Origin: JBBQWZ01 sp038210135
GTDB taxonomy: Bacteria > Acidobacteriota > Terriglobia > Bryobacterales > Bryobacteraceae
Length of the DNA: 64,000 bases
Assembly (NCBI GenBank): GCA_038210135.1
Contig: JBBQWZ010000041.1
Coordinates: forward strand, 1 to 64,000
Direction of reading: 5' to 3'
Shown: in pieces, positions 21,187 through 29,022 of the stretch
Numbering within the stretch: position 1 is the stretch's first letter
Layout: every line of letters starts with the position of its first letter
The notes under the pieces: generated by a model
Database searches by the model: none
What the model was told of the DNA's origin: nothing
The model's input: only the letters and a program-made list of their open reading frames with translations
Program-made: the position numbers and the translations under genes

Positions 21187-21597
21187 GTGACGTTCCGACC
21201 TTTGCTCCATCTTGTGTTGTCGGCGATCCTGTTTGCGGCCACGTTCAGCCCCGCGGAGTTGGATGCGCACCGCAAGTGGATGGACGACGCGCAGGAACGC
21301 AAGGACGATCTTCGCGAAGCGTTGGTTGCAAAAGACGCCGCAAAACTGCAGGAGGCTGCGATTGCGATTGAGGCGTTGACGGCGCGAGAACAGGAGTTCT
21401 GGGCGCGGACGACGTTGAAACTTGCGCAGGAGTTCGCGGTCAAGAATCGCGGCGAAGCGCGCGAATTGATCCGCGCGGCGCAAGCTGGCCGCTTCGAAGA
21501 GGCAGCGAAGATTCTCGGTTCGCTCGATAAGACCTGCTCCGCTTGTCACGATCAGCACTTCGAGAAGGATCCGCAAGTCGGGGCAGGCAAGCCGTAG
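21187..21597 (+). CDS. Exported mono-heme c-type cytochrome, cytochrome c'-like
   Basis: A 136-residue protein. GTG at 21187 opens a signal peptide (VTFRPLLHLVLSAILFAATFS); the frame extends upstream but in a sequence unlike a protein. A charged four-helix body (DAHRKWMDDAQERKDDLREAL) leads to a single C-terminal CSACH. The heme motif near the end of a helical bundle is the cytochrome c'/c-556 arrangement. It sits just before another cytochrome gene and may serve in the same periplasmic redox chemistry. Confidence 0.78.
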   Translation: MTFRPLLHLVLSAILFAATFSPAELDAHRKWMDDAQERKDDLREALVAKDAAKLQEAAIAIEALTAREQEFWARTTLKLAQEFAVKNRGEARELIRAAQAGRFEEAAKILGSLDKTCSACHDQHFEKDPQVGAGKP

Positions 21598-21746
21598 ATC
21601 GGTCGCGCGCGGTCAAACAGTACGAACACTCCGCGAGCAGAGTTGCGCACGGTTACCCACGCCAGGAATGGACGGGTCGTATGCTAGCCTGATCGCTGAA
21701 TTGAACGTTGGGCTCGTTCGATTTTCTCGTACCGCTTTCTTGCAAT

Positions 21747-23519
21747 ATGCGAAAAATTCTTATCGTTCTCTTATCGATCGCGGCCGTCGTCGCGATCGCT
21801 GTTTTTGTCGCGATCCGCTGGCTTGGTCCGTCCTACACAGTTGTGGTTCCGAAATATGTGGAATCGGGCGAGCTGGTTCAAGTGGAGCAGGGTTGGACTG
21901 ACGCGCAGCGGCTCACGTTTCACCACACGGCGCAGGGAACGAAGCTGATTCCGTATGCCTGGTTCAAGGTGCTCGAGCAGCCTTGTTTTTCACTCACGGG
22001 CTGCGAGGCATTTCGCGAACCGAATTACATCAGCCGGTTCGGATTCCTGCAGAGCAAAGCGGATCCGAAGTTGAATCCGGACGGTTTGCCGGTCGGGTTC
22101 TCGCGTCAGGAAGATTTCTTCGATCCAATTATTGGCAAGAGCTATCCGGCGCTCGGGTTGACGTGCGCCGCCTGCCACACCGGCGAATTGCATTACGGGA
22201 AGTACGCGGTGCGGATCGAAGGCGCGCCCGCGATGATCGAGGTGACGAAGTTTCAGAAGGCGCTCGGGCTCGCGCTCGGTTTCACGCAAATCATTCCGTT
22301 CCGCTATGGGCGGTTCGAGCGCAACGTGCTTGGCTCGAACGCGACGGCGGAACAGAAAGCTGAGCTGAAGAGCACCTTCGACGCATTCATGAAGCTGGCG
22401 AAAGCGGAAATCAAGGATGCGGAAGAGCAGAAGATTTACGTAAATCAGGCCGGTTTCTCGCGGACGGATGCGTTGACGCGAATCGGAAATCAGGTTTTCG
22501 CCGTGGATATGAAGAATGAGAAAAACTTCACGGCGTCGAATGCTCCGGTGCGGTTTCCGCAGATCTGGGACGCGTCGTGGTTTACGTGGGTGCAATACAA
22601 TTCGTCGATCGCAAGTCCGATGGCGCGCAATATCGGCGAAGCCCTTGGAGTGCGAGCGATTGCGAAACTGTATGGGCCAACGGCCGGAGAATTTGCGAAT
22701 AGCGTTCACGTCGAAGGTCTGTGGACGGTGGAGAGGCTGCTATCCGGGCCGGCTCCGTATCAGGGATTGCGATCGCCAAAATGGCCGGCGGTTTTTCCCG
22801 CGCTGGATCCGGAGAAGGTGGCGAAGGGGGCCGCGCTGTACAAGAAGAATTGCGCGGGTTGTCATCTGCCGCCTGTGAATGAGTTGATCGAGGACCTGAA
22901 TTCGAAGTCGCCGCGTAACTGGTGGAAGAACAGTTTGGGCAGAATGTTCCTCAAGATCTCCGACGTGCCGATCGAAGTGGTCGGAACCGATCCGCACGAG
23001 GCGCGGGATTTTATGGCGCGTAAGGCTGACAGCGGCGCTTTGAACAAAGGAGTGATTTCGGCGGCAGAAGGTCTGGATTTGGTAACGAGGGGAATCGCCG
23101 AAAAGTTTTACGCGAAGGCCGGTTTTACCAAGGAACAGCGGGATGAATGGAATGGATTCCATGCGGACGGCGATCCGGCGGTGCGCGCGGTTCCGGTATA
23201 TAAGGCGCGTCCGCTGAATGGAATTTGGGCGGTTGCTCCGTATCTTCACAATGGCTCGGTGCCGAATTTGTATTTGCTGCTTTCCCCGAAGTCGGACCGT
23301 CCGGCGACGTTTTGGTTGGGAAGCAAGCGATACGATCCAAAAAACGTCGGCTTCGACATGTCGGAACTCGAAGGCGGTTATTTATACGAGACGAAGAATC
23401 CGGGAAACGATAATGGCGGGCATGAATTTCGCGACGGGCCGCGACAGAATGGCGTGATCGGTCCGCTGTTATCTCCGGAAGATCGCTGGTGCCTGATCGA
23501 GTTTCTGAAATCGATGTAA
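21747..23519 (+). CDS. RoxA-like diheme c-type cytochrome
   Basis: A 590-residue protein with one N-terminal membrane helix or uncleaved signal (MRKILIVLLSIAAVVAIAVFVAIRW). Two heme motifs are seen, CAACH (Cys140) and CAGCH (Cys369). The order of segments (GLTCAACHTGEL, FEGLWTV-type VEGLWTVERLLSGP, NGIWAVAPYLHNGSVPNL, the C-terminal DRWCLIEFLKSM) matches the diheme family that includes rubber oxygenase RoxA and related CcP-like proteins. RoxA cleaves poly(cis-isoprene), but most homologues in soil bacteria are untested, so the substrate is open. The ATG at 21747 begins the membrane segment. Confidence 0.82.
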   Translation: MRKILIVLLSIAAVVAIAVFVAIRWLGPSYTVVVPKYVESGELVQVEQGWTDAQRLTFHHTAQGTKLIPYAWFKVLEQPCFSLTGCEAFREPNYISRFGFLQSKADPKLNPDGLPVGFSRQEDFFDPIIGKSYPALGLTCAACHTGELHYGKYAVRIEGAPAMIEVTKFQKALGLALGFTQIIPFRYGRFERNVLGSNATAEQKAELKSTFDAFMKLAKAEIKDAEEQKIYVNQAGFSRTDALTRIGNQVFAVDMKNEKNFTASNAPVRFPQIWDASWFTWVQYNSSIASPMARNIGEALGVRAIAKLYGPTAGEFANSVHVEGLWTVERLLSGPAPYQGLRSPKWPAVFPALDPEKVAKGAALYKKNCAGCHLPPVNELIEDLNSKSPRNWWKNSLGRMFLKISDVPIEVVGTDPHEARDFMARKADSGALNKGVISAAEGLDLVTRGIAEKFYAKAGFTKEQRDEWNGFHADGDPAVRAVPVYKARPLNGIWAVAPYLHNGSVPNLYLLLSPKSDRPATFWLGSKRYDPKNVGFDMSELEGGYLYETKNPGNDNGGHEFRDGPRQNGVIGPLLSPEDRWCLIEFLKSM

Positions 23520-23528
23520 GAAGTGAGC

Positions 23529-23882
23529 CTACGCTTTTTTCTGGAGGAGCCCGATCATGTTGCCCTCTGGATCGGAGAACCAGGCGAACGTTCCGGTGGG
23601 AATCTTGATGGGTCCGACGAGTGCTTTGCCGCCGAGTGCCGTTGCTTTATCGAGACTGGCTTGGATGTTTTCTACTTCGACGTAGAAGATCGTGTAGTGC
23701 CGCGGCTCGTGGCCGAGCATGGTCATGTGACCCGGAACCCCCAGCTTGCTGCCGGTATCGATGGTCGCCGCCGGTCCGGCGGCCTGGGTCTGCCAGCCGA
23801 AAAGATCGCCGAAGAATTTTTGCGTTTTGGCAAGATCCCGGCAGCCGATTTCAAAATGTACAACTGGATTGCTCATCGGTTT
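23529..23882 (-). pseudogene. VOC (glyoxalase-fold) gene, 3' part, cut off from its Tat signal by an IS
   Basis: A 115-residue VOC domain: MSNPVVHFEIGCRDLAKTQK, FFGDLFGW, TIFYVEVENIQASLDKA, GTFAWFSDPEGNMIGLLQ. The domain itself is complete and could be made from ATG 23874-23876. That codon lies in the 8-bp target duplication of the IS1595 element, and the sequence before it is now the IS end. Joining the duplication copies puts this frame directly after the N-terminal piece at 26798-26910, so the ancestral product was an exported protein. If expressed now it would be cytoplasmic and would lack its original ribosome site. Confidence 0.85.
23875..23882. repeat. Target-site duplication (left copy), atcggttt
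   Basis: An 8-base direct repeat that abuts the left inverted repeat; an identical copy flanks the right end at 26798-26805. Eight bases is the duplication length known for the IS1595 family. Confidence 0.93.
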
Positions 23883-23907
23883 GGCAAAAACTTACTTGAC
23901 AACTCCA
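23883..23907 (+). repeat. Left terminal inverted repeat of the IS1595 element
   Basis: 25 bases, identical in reverse complement to 26773-26797. Confidence 0.95.
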
Positions 23908-24211
23908 GAACAAAAGGCGAACATGGGAACGTGACAGGCCGGAGGCTCATTTTCTTTGAACTTCTCGGGCGGTTTCGCCACTATACCGGTGTGATGCAAT
24001 GTTTCATCGACACTGACACTCTAGAAGAGTTCGTGCTGAGACGGCGACCAGATCTACAAGCGCACGTGGCCCTAAGGAGCCGTTCGACCTCCCTAGAAGT
24101 ATAGTGGCGGCACTCGTTGCATTTTGTCCGGAGGTGGTGCATACTACGTTTAGCAAGTTGCCCGGTGAAATTCCGGACTCCACCCTTGATCCAAGGGTAC
24201 AAATCGGACAA
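23908..24211. other. Non-coding left arm of the IS element
   Basis: About 300 bases between the left repeat and the passenger-operon terminator. Open frames here look like chance frames. A short hairpin, acccttgatccaagggt, lies just before the terminator. Confidence 0.5.
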
Positions 24212-24239
24212 GCGAAAGCCGCCTTCGGGCGGTTTTCGC
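24212..24239 (-). terminator. Terminator of the passenger operon
   Basis: A hairpin with 12-base arms (gcgaaagccgcc / ggcggttttcgc, one mismatch) around a ttcg loop, three bases beyond the end of the last passenger gene; the minus strand continues ctttcgctt. Confidence 0.78.
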
Positions 24240-24242
24240 ATT

Positions 24243-24824
24243 TTAGGGTCGCAGGTACAGTGGGGTACCGTGGCAGTGCTTCCTCGCGGTACTGAGGCTC
24301 GTGAAGAAGGAAGTGATAAAGATCGGGTCCCTGTGCTTGCCGACATAGTCTACGAATACAAGCTTTACCGGCGAACCCAACCGTCTGTAGATTTTGACAT
24401 AGACCTCCTCTGCTTTGATGAGCCCCTGCGAGGGCGTCTTGATGTAAATTGCATCGGGATCTCGTAAAAGATCGGGGACCCAAAACAACGCTTGGATGCG
24501 ATCCTTCTGCCACTCGTAATCTGCCTCCTTGAATGTTCCCGCAACGATGGACTCTACGATAGTGGTTGGTTTCTTATGGGGCACGCCAGCTCTCGCCGTG
24601 AGCTTTACGAACTTTGGGAAATTGCTACTTCGAAGGCGTATCTCGCGTCCGCGAGGATCCACGATTGGGCACTGCGGCAAGAACTCCGCCTCGAATCTGT
24701 GGTATGTATCCACCACCGCAAGGTGATTCAGCTTAGGAGGCGCAGCCCCTGGCGTCAGCCAGTGAGCCTGAGTCTGGCTAGGCAACGCAATCGCAAGCTG
24801 TTGGCGCAGACTCGGGCTACCCAT
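24243..24824 (-). CDS. IS passenger protein with PBECR-like (Barnase/EndoU/ColicinE5-D/RelE-like) C-terminal region
   Basis: A 193-residue protein. The last ~100 residues follow the order seen in phage-type Barnase-EndoU-colicin-RelE-like nuclease domains: a helix (KDRIQALFWVPDLLRDPD), AIYIK, then YVKIYRRLGSPVKLVFVD and a final strand FITSFFT. The N-terminal half (LAVVDTYHRFEAEFLPQC, LRSSNFPKFVKLT) is not recognised. If the fold match holds, the protein may cleave RNA or be a degenerate relative. It follows the helical/winged-helix gene by 14 bases and both are inside the IS, so the pair travels with the transposase. The nuclease assignment is inference. Confidence 0.55.
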   Translation of the reverse strand: MGSPSLRQQLAIALPSQTQAHWLTPGAAPPKLNHLAVVDTYHRFEAEFLPQCPIVDPRGREIRLRSSNFPKFVKLTARAGVPHKKPTTIVESIVAGTFKEADYEWQKDRIQALFWVPDLLRDPDAIYIKTPSQGLIKAEEVYVKIYRRLGSPVKLVFVDYVGKHRDPIFITSFFTSLSTARKHCHGTPLYLRP

Positions 24825-24838
24825 ACCGAAGCGACGCC

Positions 24839-25321
24839 CTAGAGCGTCTTATCCTCCGAAGATCCAATACGCCCTTGCATTTGCGGCGAAGCCTTAATGC
24901 CGGTCCAACTTTCTCGACCAATGGCGGTAATCTCATAGTGCCCATCGGTGCCAACAACCTCACCGCGATCACGCGCCATATTGCTAATCACAGCAGATAC
25001 ATTGGCGTTGAAATTTGCGCCTTTTGTGATAATGCCTCCAGTGAGTAGGGCCTCTGCAATTTGCCCTGTAGTCATAGGCTCCGTCGCCTTTTCCGCCAGT
25101 AGGAACAGGATGGCCCAGCGGACGCTGATTCCGGCAAAGGGTCCATTCGAGTCAAAGCTGGCAGGCAAGCTTTGTTCAGAAGCTTCGATTACCAACCGCA
25201 AGCTCTCTAATGCGGACGCGAGAGCTTTGAGTTGAGCATCTCGTTGCTTCAGCTCGTTGATTCGTTGGTCAAAACGTTCCTGTAAGTCGTTGATTACATG
25301 AGCATAATGGTCATTCTGCAT
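24839..25321 (-). CDS. IS passenger protein: coiled coil plus winged-helix-like domain
   Basis: A 160-residue protein. Residues 1-50 form a charged coiled coil (INDLQERFDQRINELKQRD). Residues about 68-140 look like a winged-helix domain: RWAILFLLAEKATEPMTTGQ, IAEALLTGGI, NVSAVISNMARDRGEV, HYEITAIG. It is the first gene of the two-gene passenger operon, with a gggaaga ribosome site. A DNA-binding regulator or antitoxin-like partner for the next gene is plausible, but no family was recognised. Confidence 0.6.
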   Translation of the reverse strand: MQNDHYAHVINDLQERFDQRINELKQRDAQLKALASALESLRLVIEASEQSLPASFDSNGPFAGISVRWAILFLLAEKATEPMTTGQIAEALLTGGIITKGANFNANVSAVISNMARDRGEVVGTDGHYEITAIGRESWTGIKASPQMQGRIGSSEDKTL

Positions 25322-25496
25322 TGCTAATCTTCCCTTGTGATCATAAAATCGAGTACAATAAAAATGAGGGGGGCGGTGTATATAGACCGCCCTTGGTTCG
25401 CGCCGCCCTCGCAGCGCACACTATCTCCTCTGCATAATCAGCCTTTCAAGGGTCTCCCGGACTTGCTGGTAAGGAAGCCCCCTAAACTGATTATGA

Positions 25497-25528
25497 AGCC
25501 CGGCATTGGCGCTTGTCAATGCCGGGCT
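25497..25528. terminator. Hairpin inside the IS, terminator-like
   Basis: Twelve-base perfect arms, agcccggcattg and caatgccgggct, with an eight-base loop, followed on the plus strand by caattattt. It separates the passenger operon start from the small ORF. Confidence 0.65.
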
Positions 25529-25594
25529 CAATTATTTGCGAAGTGCGCAATGGTGTCGCGTTGCTGCGCGGCGAAGTTGCGGCGAAGGTTTTGA

Positions 25595-25756
25595 ATGAGG
25601 CCAAGAACACATATTGCGACAGCCGACCCGAAACTAACGGAGTTTCAGAACTTCGACAATTTCGTGCGGCTTACGCTGGCGAAGCCAAGACCCGCGAAGC
25701 AAGCACCGACAGCGGCGCGGCCTCAGTCCTCGACTAAGACCTTGCCGCGCCCGTAA
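25595..25756 (+). CDS. Small 53-residue protein convergent with the transposase
   Basis: Starts MRPRTHIATADPKLTEFQNF and continues DNFVRLTLAKPRP, then a Ser/Pro/Lys-rich tail ending TLPRP. The sequence is protein-like, and small ORFs with an ATADPKLTEFQNFD-like core recur in bacterial genomes, which supports a real gene. Its stop codon is three bases from the transposase stop, facing it. It could be a passenger regulator. Function not known. Confidence 0.5.
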   Translation: MRPRTHIATADPKLTEFQNFDNFVRLTLAKPRPAKQAPTAARPQSSTKTLPRP

Positions 25757-25759
25757 CGC

Positions 25760-26749
25760 TTACGCCGCAAGCCTAGGCGTGCCTTCTTTGCCAGTGAGCG
25801 CCACCCACGTCAAACGCTTGCCGACGATCTGGCGCACTGCTGTATCAAAGCGGTTGCCATCGGTAAGCTTCTCTCCATCCGCATCCTTGCGATTGTTGAA
25901 GCGGAATACCTGCTCATCGACGTAGGCTTGCAGGTGGACCGGATCGACACTGACGTAGGTGCCCTTCAGTGTACGTTTCAGCAGCGACCAGAAATTCTCC
26001 ATGCCGTTAACGTGGATGCGGCCCTTCACATAGCCCTGAAGTTTGTTGATGATTTCGTGAGTGAACTCACCGGGCAAGCTCTGGTAGGCGTTGTATTCGT
26101 CGGTGAACAGCGTGGAGCCTTCCTCTAGGTTCGCCATCACGTTCTTGTGAACATCGTAGTGCTTGCGGGTCGGCGCTACAGCAGCCTTGACGCGGCCATC
26201 GCGCTCTAGCAATCCAAGCACGACGGTCTTGCCCCAGTTGCCATCGTTCTTCGCGTCGCGGTTCCGTTTCGATTTGCGGTGCATGTTCTGAACCTTGCCA
26301 CCGACGAAGGTTTCATCCGCCTCAACCAAGCCTGAAAGCTTCGTATTGTCGGGGCCCTGCATGACTTCGCGCAAGCGATGCAGCATGAACCAAGCCGACT
26401 TCTGTGTTACCTTCACGTCCCGCGCAATCTCGTAGCTGCTGACGCCATTCTTGCAGTTGATGACCATCCACATAGCCGCAAGCCACTTGTCCAGGCCAAG
26501 CGCGGAATCCTCAAAGATCGTTCCCGTCTTGAGGGTGAACTGCCGTGGCTTTGCCTTCTCGCCCTCTACTTTCGGAGTGTGATGGCTAGCGCACTGCCAG
26601 CGGTTGTGCTTCTCGGAGAACGTGACGCTCATACTTCCGCAATGCGGACACGTAACGCCATTCGGCCACCGACGCGCCACTAAGTACTCGCGGCAATTCT
26701 TCGGTTCCGCGAAGTAGATGATTGCTTCCTGAAGGCTTGTCGGTTCCAT
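25760..26749 (-). CDS. IS1595 family transposase (ISXO2-like)
   Basis: A 329-residue DDE-type transposase. An N-terminal zinc ribbon is present (CPHCG near residue 35, then CASHHTP near residue 53). The ISXO2-like catalytic domain follows, with EADETFVGGK, FTDEYNAYQSLPGEF and HVNGMENFWSLLKRTLKGTY. These are the expected acidic residues and the NGxExFWS signature. It lies 24 bases inside the right inverted repeat, and the gene is intact. Confidence 0.95.
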   Translation of the reverse strand: MEPTSLQEAIIYFAEPKNCREYLVARRWPNGVTCPHCGSMSVTFSEKHNRWQCASHHTPKVEGEKAKPRQFTLKTGTIFEDSALGLDKWLAAMWMVINCKNGVSSYEIARDVKVTQKSAWFMLHRLREVMQGPDNTKLSGLVEADETFVGGKVQNMHRKSKRNRDAKNDGNWGKTVVLGLLERDGRVKAAVAPTRKHYDVHKNVMANLEEGSTLFTDEYNAYQSLPGEFTHEIINKLQGYVKGRIHVNGMENFWSLLKRTLKGTYVSVDPVHLQAYVDEQVFRFNNRKDADGEKLTDGNRFDTAVRQIVGKRLTWVALTGKEGTPRLAA

Positions 26750-26772
26750 GAATCCATCATGCCTGAATCATG

Positions 26773-26797
26773 TGGAGTTGTCAAGTAAGTTTTTGCC
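26773..26797 (-). repeat. Right terminal inverted repeat of the IS1595 element
   Basis: 25 bases, the exact reverse complement of 23883-23907, directly followed by the right copy of the target duplication (26798-26805). Confidence 0.95.
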
Positions 26798-26910
26798 ATC
26801 GGTTTCCCCCCGGTTTGTGATGTTTGCGACTGTGCTATCCACGGTGTCGCGGCGGTGAGCAGCAAGGCGGTGCGTCGCGTAGGCCCGATGGCTGTTTGAT
26901 CGTCGTCCAT
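26798..26910 (-). pseudogene. VOC gene, 5' part: Tat signal peptide severed by the IS
   Basis: ATG at 26908-26910, with an aggggaa ribosome site, opens a twin-arginine signal (PTRRTALLLTAATPWIAQS) and a short linker ending GGKP. The next codon straddles the IS junction. On removing the IS and one duplication copy, the frame continues without a gap into MSNPVVHFEIG of the VOC domain at 23529-23876. The present frame instead runs into the inverted repeat and out through transposase DNA. Confidence 0.87.
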
Positions 26911-26978
26911 TATTTCCCCTGTCGCTCAACTCACGATTGGGAAGTGTATCACACGGTTTTCCCGTGAAACGATGTTTG

Positions 26979-27878
26979 CTATCGCGACGGCTGGGTGACC
27001 ACCACGGTCGCTTTTCCCTTCAAAGGCGAACCGCCCAACGCGCCTATGATCGCGATGGAGCCGACCCGCTTCTTCCCGTTCGAAGGCTCGACGGTATAGG
27101 ACAGAACGCCGGATCCGCTAACGCCGGATCCGGAATTGATGTGGATCCAGGGAACGCTCGGTTGTGCCTGCCATGCGCAAGAACCACTTGCCCGCACGTC
27201 CACCACTTCGTCGCCGCCGGCGGCTTCGGTGGCGATCGACGGCCTGCTCAGGGAGATTTTGCAGGAGGGCGTACGGTTCAGCATTTTGTTGACGACGCCG
27301 CCTGCGATCGAATCCATCAAGCCCATCGGACCGCTAACGCCCATGCCCATTCCCATCGGCATCTGCATCGGAGGGGGCATTGGCATGAGAGCGGCGGGCA
27401 CGGGTAGGAGTGCGTTCGGTGGCGGCGGACCTACTGCCCCAGTCGGCGGCAACGCGGGTGTGGGCATGTCCTGCTGAGGCGCCGGTTCGTTCGTTGCTTT
27501 CGTCGAGCACAGCTGCGGCGTCACCGTTTCGGTTTGCGGCAAGGCGAGAATCACATCAGGATCCGCTCGCAAGGCGGCTAGAGTTTCTTTCGCGGTGGCG
27601 GCGGGGAAATCCGCGCGGACCACGTTCGCGTTGTCGTACCAGTGGATGTTGGCGGCGCGCAGTTTGACGAGACGCGCGGATAGCAACGCCCTCGATTCCG
27701 TGGTGGTGGCGCGAGTGACCACATAAATGGCTCCGGGCGCGGCTGCGATCCGGGGCGGCTGCGCTGACTTTGCAGCGCGCGAGGGAGCGGGCGCGGCGGA
27801 CTTCGCCGGAATCAGTTCCACGCCGAACAGCGCAGGACTCGCCAGAAGCATCGCGCTGAAGATGGTCGCCGTGTTCAT
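26979..27878 (-). CDS. Secreted protein with C-terminal BACON-like domain
   Basis: A 299-residue exported protein. It has a signal peptide (MNTATIFSAMLLASPALFG), then an inhibitor-like alpha/beta segment (AIYVVTRATTTESRALLSAR, VRADFPAATAKETLAALRAD). A low-complexity Pro/Met/Gly linker (PMPPPMQMPMGMGMGV) leads to a C-terminal beta-sandwich with GSCAWQAQPSVPWIHINSGS and VLSYTVEPSNGKKRVGSI, the BACON_2 pattern. BACON-like domains usually bind carbohydrate, mucin or protein. It lies upstream of, and in the same direction as, the interrupted VOC gene and downstream of another BACON-like gene. Confidence 0.75.
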   Translation of the reverse strand: MNTATIFSAMLLASPALFGVELIPAKSAAPAPSRAAKSAQPPRIAAAPGAIYVVTRATTTESRALLSARLVKLRAANIHWYDNANVVRADFPAATAKETLAALRADPDVILALPQTETVTPQLCSTKATNEPAPQQDMPTPALPPTGAVGPPPPNALLPVPAALMPMPPPMQMPMGMGMGVSGPMGLMDSIAGGVVNKMLNRTPSCKISLSRPSIATEAAGGDEVVDVRASGSCAWQAQPSVPWIHINSGSGVSGSGVLSYTVEPSNGKKRVGSIAIIGALGGSPLKGKATVVVTQPSR

Positions 27879-27958
27879 AAAGGCTCCTCGGAATCAAAAA
27901 TAGGCGGGAGCGGTGATGCGGTCCGCTCCCGCGGAGTGGTGGATCATCGAAGGCCTGC

Positions 27959-28387
27959 CTAGTAACCGTATTGATCGACTGTGATGGTGAACTTGCGGCT
28001 GCAGCCGGCGGGGTTGCTCGATCGACCGCCGATGGTTTCGCCGCACACAGCGGGTGCGCCGAACATGCCACGCCGCGTCGATCGCGTCGGATTCGCCAGC
28101 ACCTGGAAGACGACGACGCCCGAACCGTAGCCGTGGTTTGCGGATGCGATGCGGATCCAGGAACTGCTGCTCACCACTTCCCACAAACATCCGGGCGCGG
28201 CATTGATCATGACCGCGGCTTGTCCGCCGCCCTTGGCAACGGGGGTATAGGTGTAGGAAGGCGCCGTGTTCGCGCAGGAATTCGCGCTAGCGAGAGAGGG
28301 TACGAGTAGGAAGCAGGCGAAAGCGCCCAGTCTGGTGGCTGCCCGCAGCGTGCTCTTGCTGTTCGGAGAAAGTGTGTTGCGTGTCAT
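27959..28387 (-). CDS. Secreted single BACON-like domain protein
   Basis: A 142-residue protein. The ATG at 28387 is chosen because it starts a signal peptide (LGAFACFLLVPSLASA). The mature part holds one BACON_2-like domain: GCLWEVVSSSSWIRIASANH, GSGVVVFQVLANPTRSTRRG and FTITVDQYGY. Four cysteines may form disulfides. It is followed by the larger BACON protein 80 bases downstream in the same direction, so the two are probably one transcript. Confidence 0.75.
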   Translation of the reverse strand: MTRNTLSPNSKSTLRAATRLGAFACFLLVPSLASANSCANTAPSYTYTPVAKGGGQAAVMINAAPGCLWEVVSSSSWIRIASANHGYGSGVVVFQVLANPTRSTRRGMFGAPAVCGETIGGRSSNPAGCSRKFTITVDQYGY

Positions 28388-28524
28388 CGGAGTGTCCTCG
28401 GTTTTCTTGAGATTGGAAAGCGTTTCCGCCTTCACTCGGAGATGCGGAGGCAGGCCGATTGCGGGATCAAGTATTTTCAAAATTGTTTCGACTGGCTTCG
28501 GCGATACTAAAATCCGGAAGCCGA

Positions 28525-29022
28525 ATGATGAGTATTGAACTGGTGGCCGCGACGCCCGAACAGGCGGGTATTCTCGAGAATCTCCTTGAGTTGTATGTGC
28601 ACGACATGAGCGAATTCTTCGAGGTTCCGCTGGGGGAGGACGGACGGTTCCGCTATCCGAATCTGCCGTTGTACTGGTCTGAGGCTGGGCGCTATGCGTT
28701 CCTCGTCCGGGTGGACGGGAAGCTGGCGGGGTTTGTGTTCGTGAAGCAGGTTTCGGGGACTGATGGCGGTCCGATCTGGGACATGGCGGAATTTTTCGTG
28801 ATCCGGGGATTGCGGCGACGGAGAGTGGGGCTTGCAGTAGCGCGTGAAGTCTGGAAGCGCTTCCCGGGCGAGTGGGAGGTCCGGGTTACGGAGTCGAACG
28901 CAGGTGGGCAGCGATTCTGGCCCAAAGCCATTGGTGAATTTGTTGGCGCGGCGGTTGAGCCGCTGTACTTGGAAACCAGCCGCGGACGCTGGACGGTTTA
29001 CTCTTTTTTCTCCAATCCATGA
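28525..29022 (+). CDS. GNAT family N-acetyltransferase
   Basis: A 165-residue acetyltransferase. It has LENLLELYVHDMSEFF near the start, a beta-strand pair (GRYAFLVRVDGKLAGFVFVK), the acceptor strand WDMAEFFVIRGLRRRRVGLA (acetyl-CoA loop as RRRRVGLA), and EVRVTESNAGGQRFWPKAI near the C-terminus. Two ATG codons stand in tandem at 28525 and 28528 and either could serve. The family transfers acetyl from acetyl-CoA to a small-molecule or protein amine; the acceptor is unknown. Confidence 0.87.
   Translation: MMSIELVAATPEQAGILENLLELYVHDMSEFFEVPLGEDGRFRYPNLPLYWSEAGRYAFLVRVDGKLAGFVFVKQVSGTDGGPIWDMAEFFVIRGLRRRRVGLAVAREVWKRFPGEWEVRVTESNAGGQRFWPKAIGEFVGAAVEPLYLETSRGRWTVYSFFSNP

Larger units (their letters stand above)
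23883..26797. mobile_element. IS1595-family insertion element with passenger genes (2,915 bp)
   Basis: Perfect 25-base inverted repeats bound the element. The left one, 23883-23907, starts ggcaaaaacttacttgac. Its exact reverse complement is at 26773-26797. An 8-base direct duplication flanks both ends. Inside are an IS1595-type transposase near the right end, a 53-residue ORF convergent with it, and two co-oriented passenger genes with their own terminator. Typical IS1595 members are about 1 kb; larger members with passengers are known in the family. The perfect repeats and duplication indicate a recent insertion. Confidence 0.93.
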
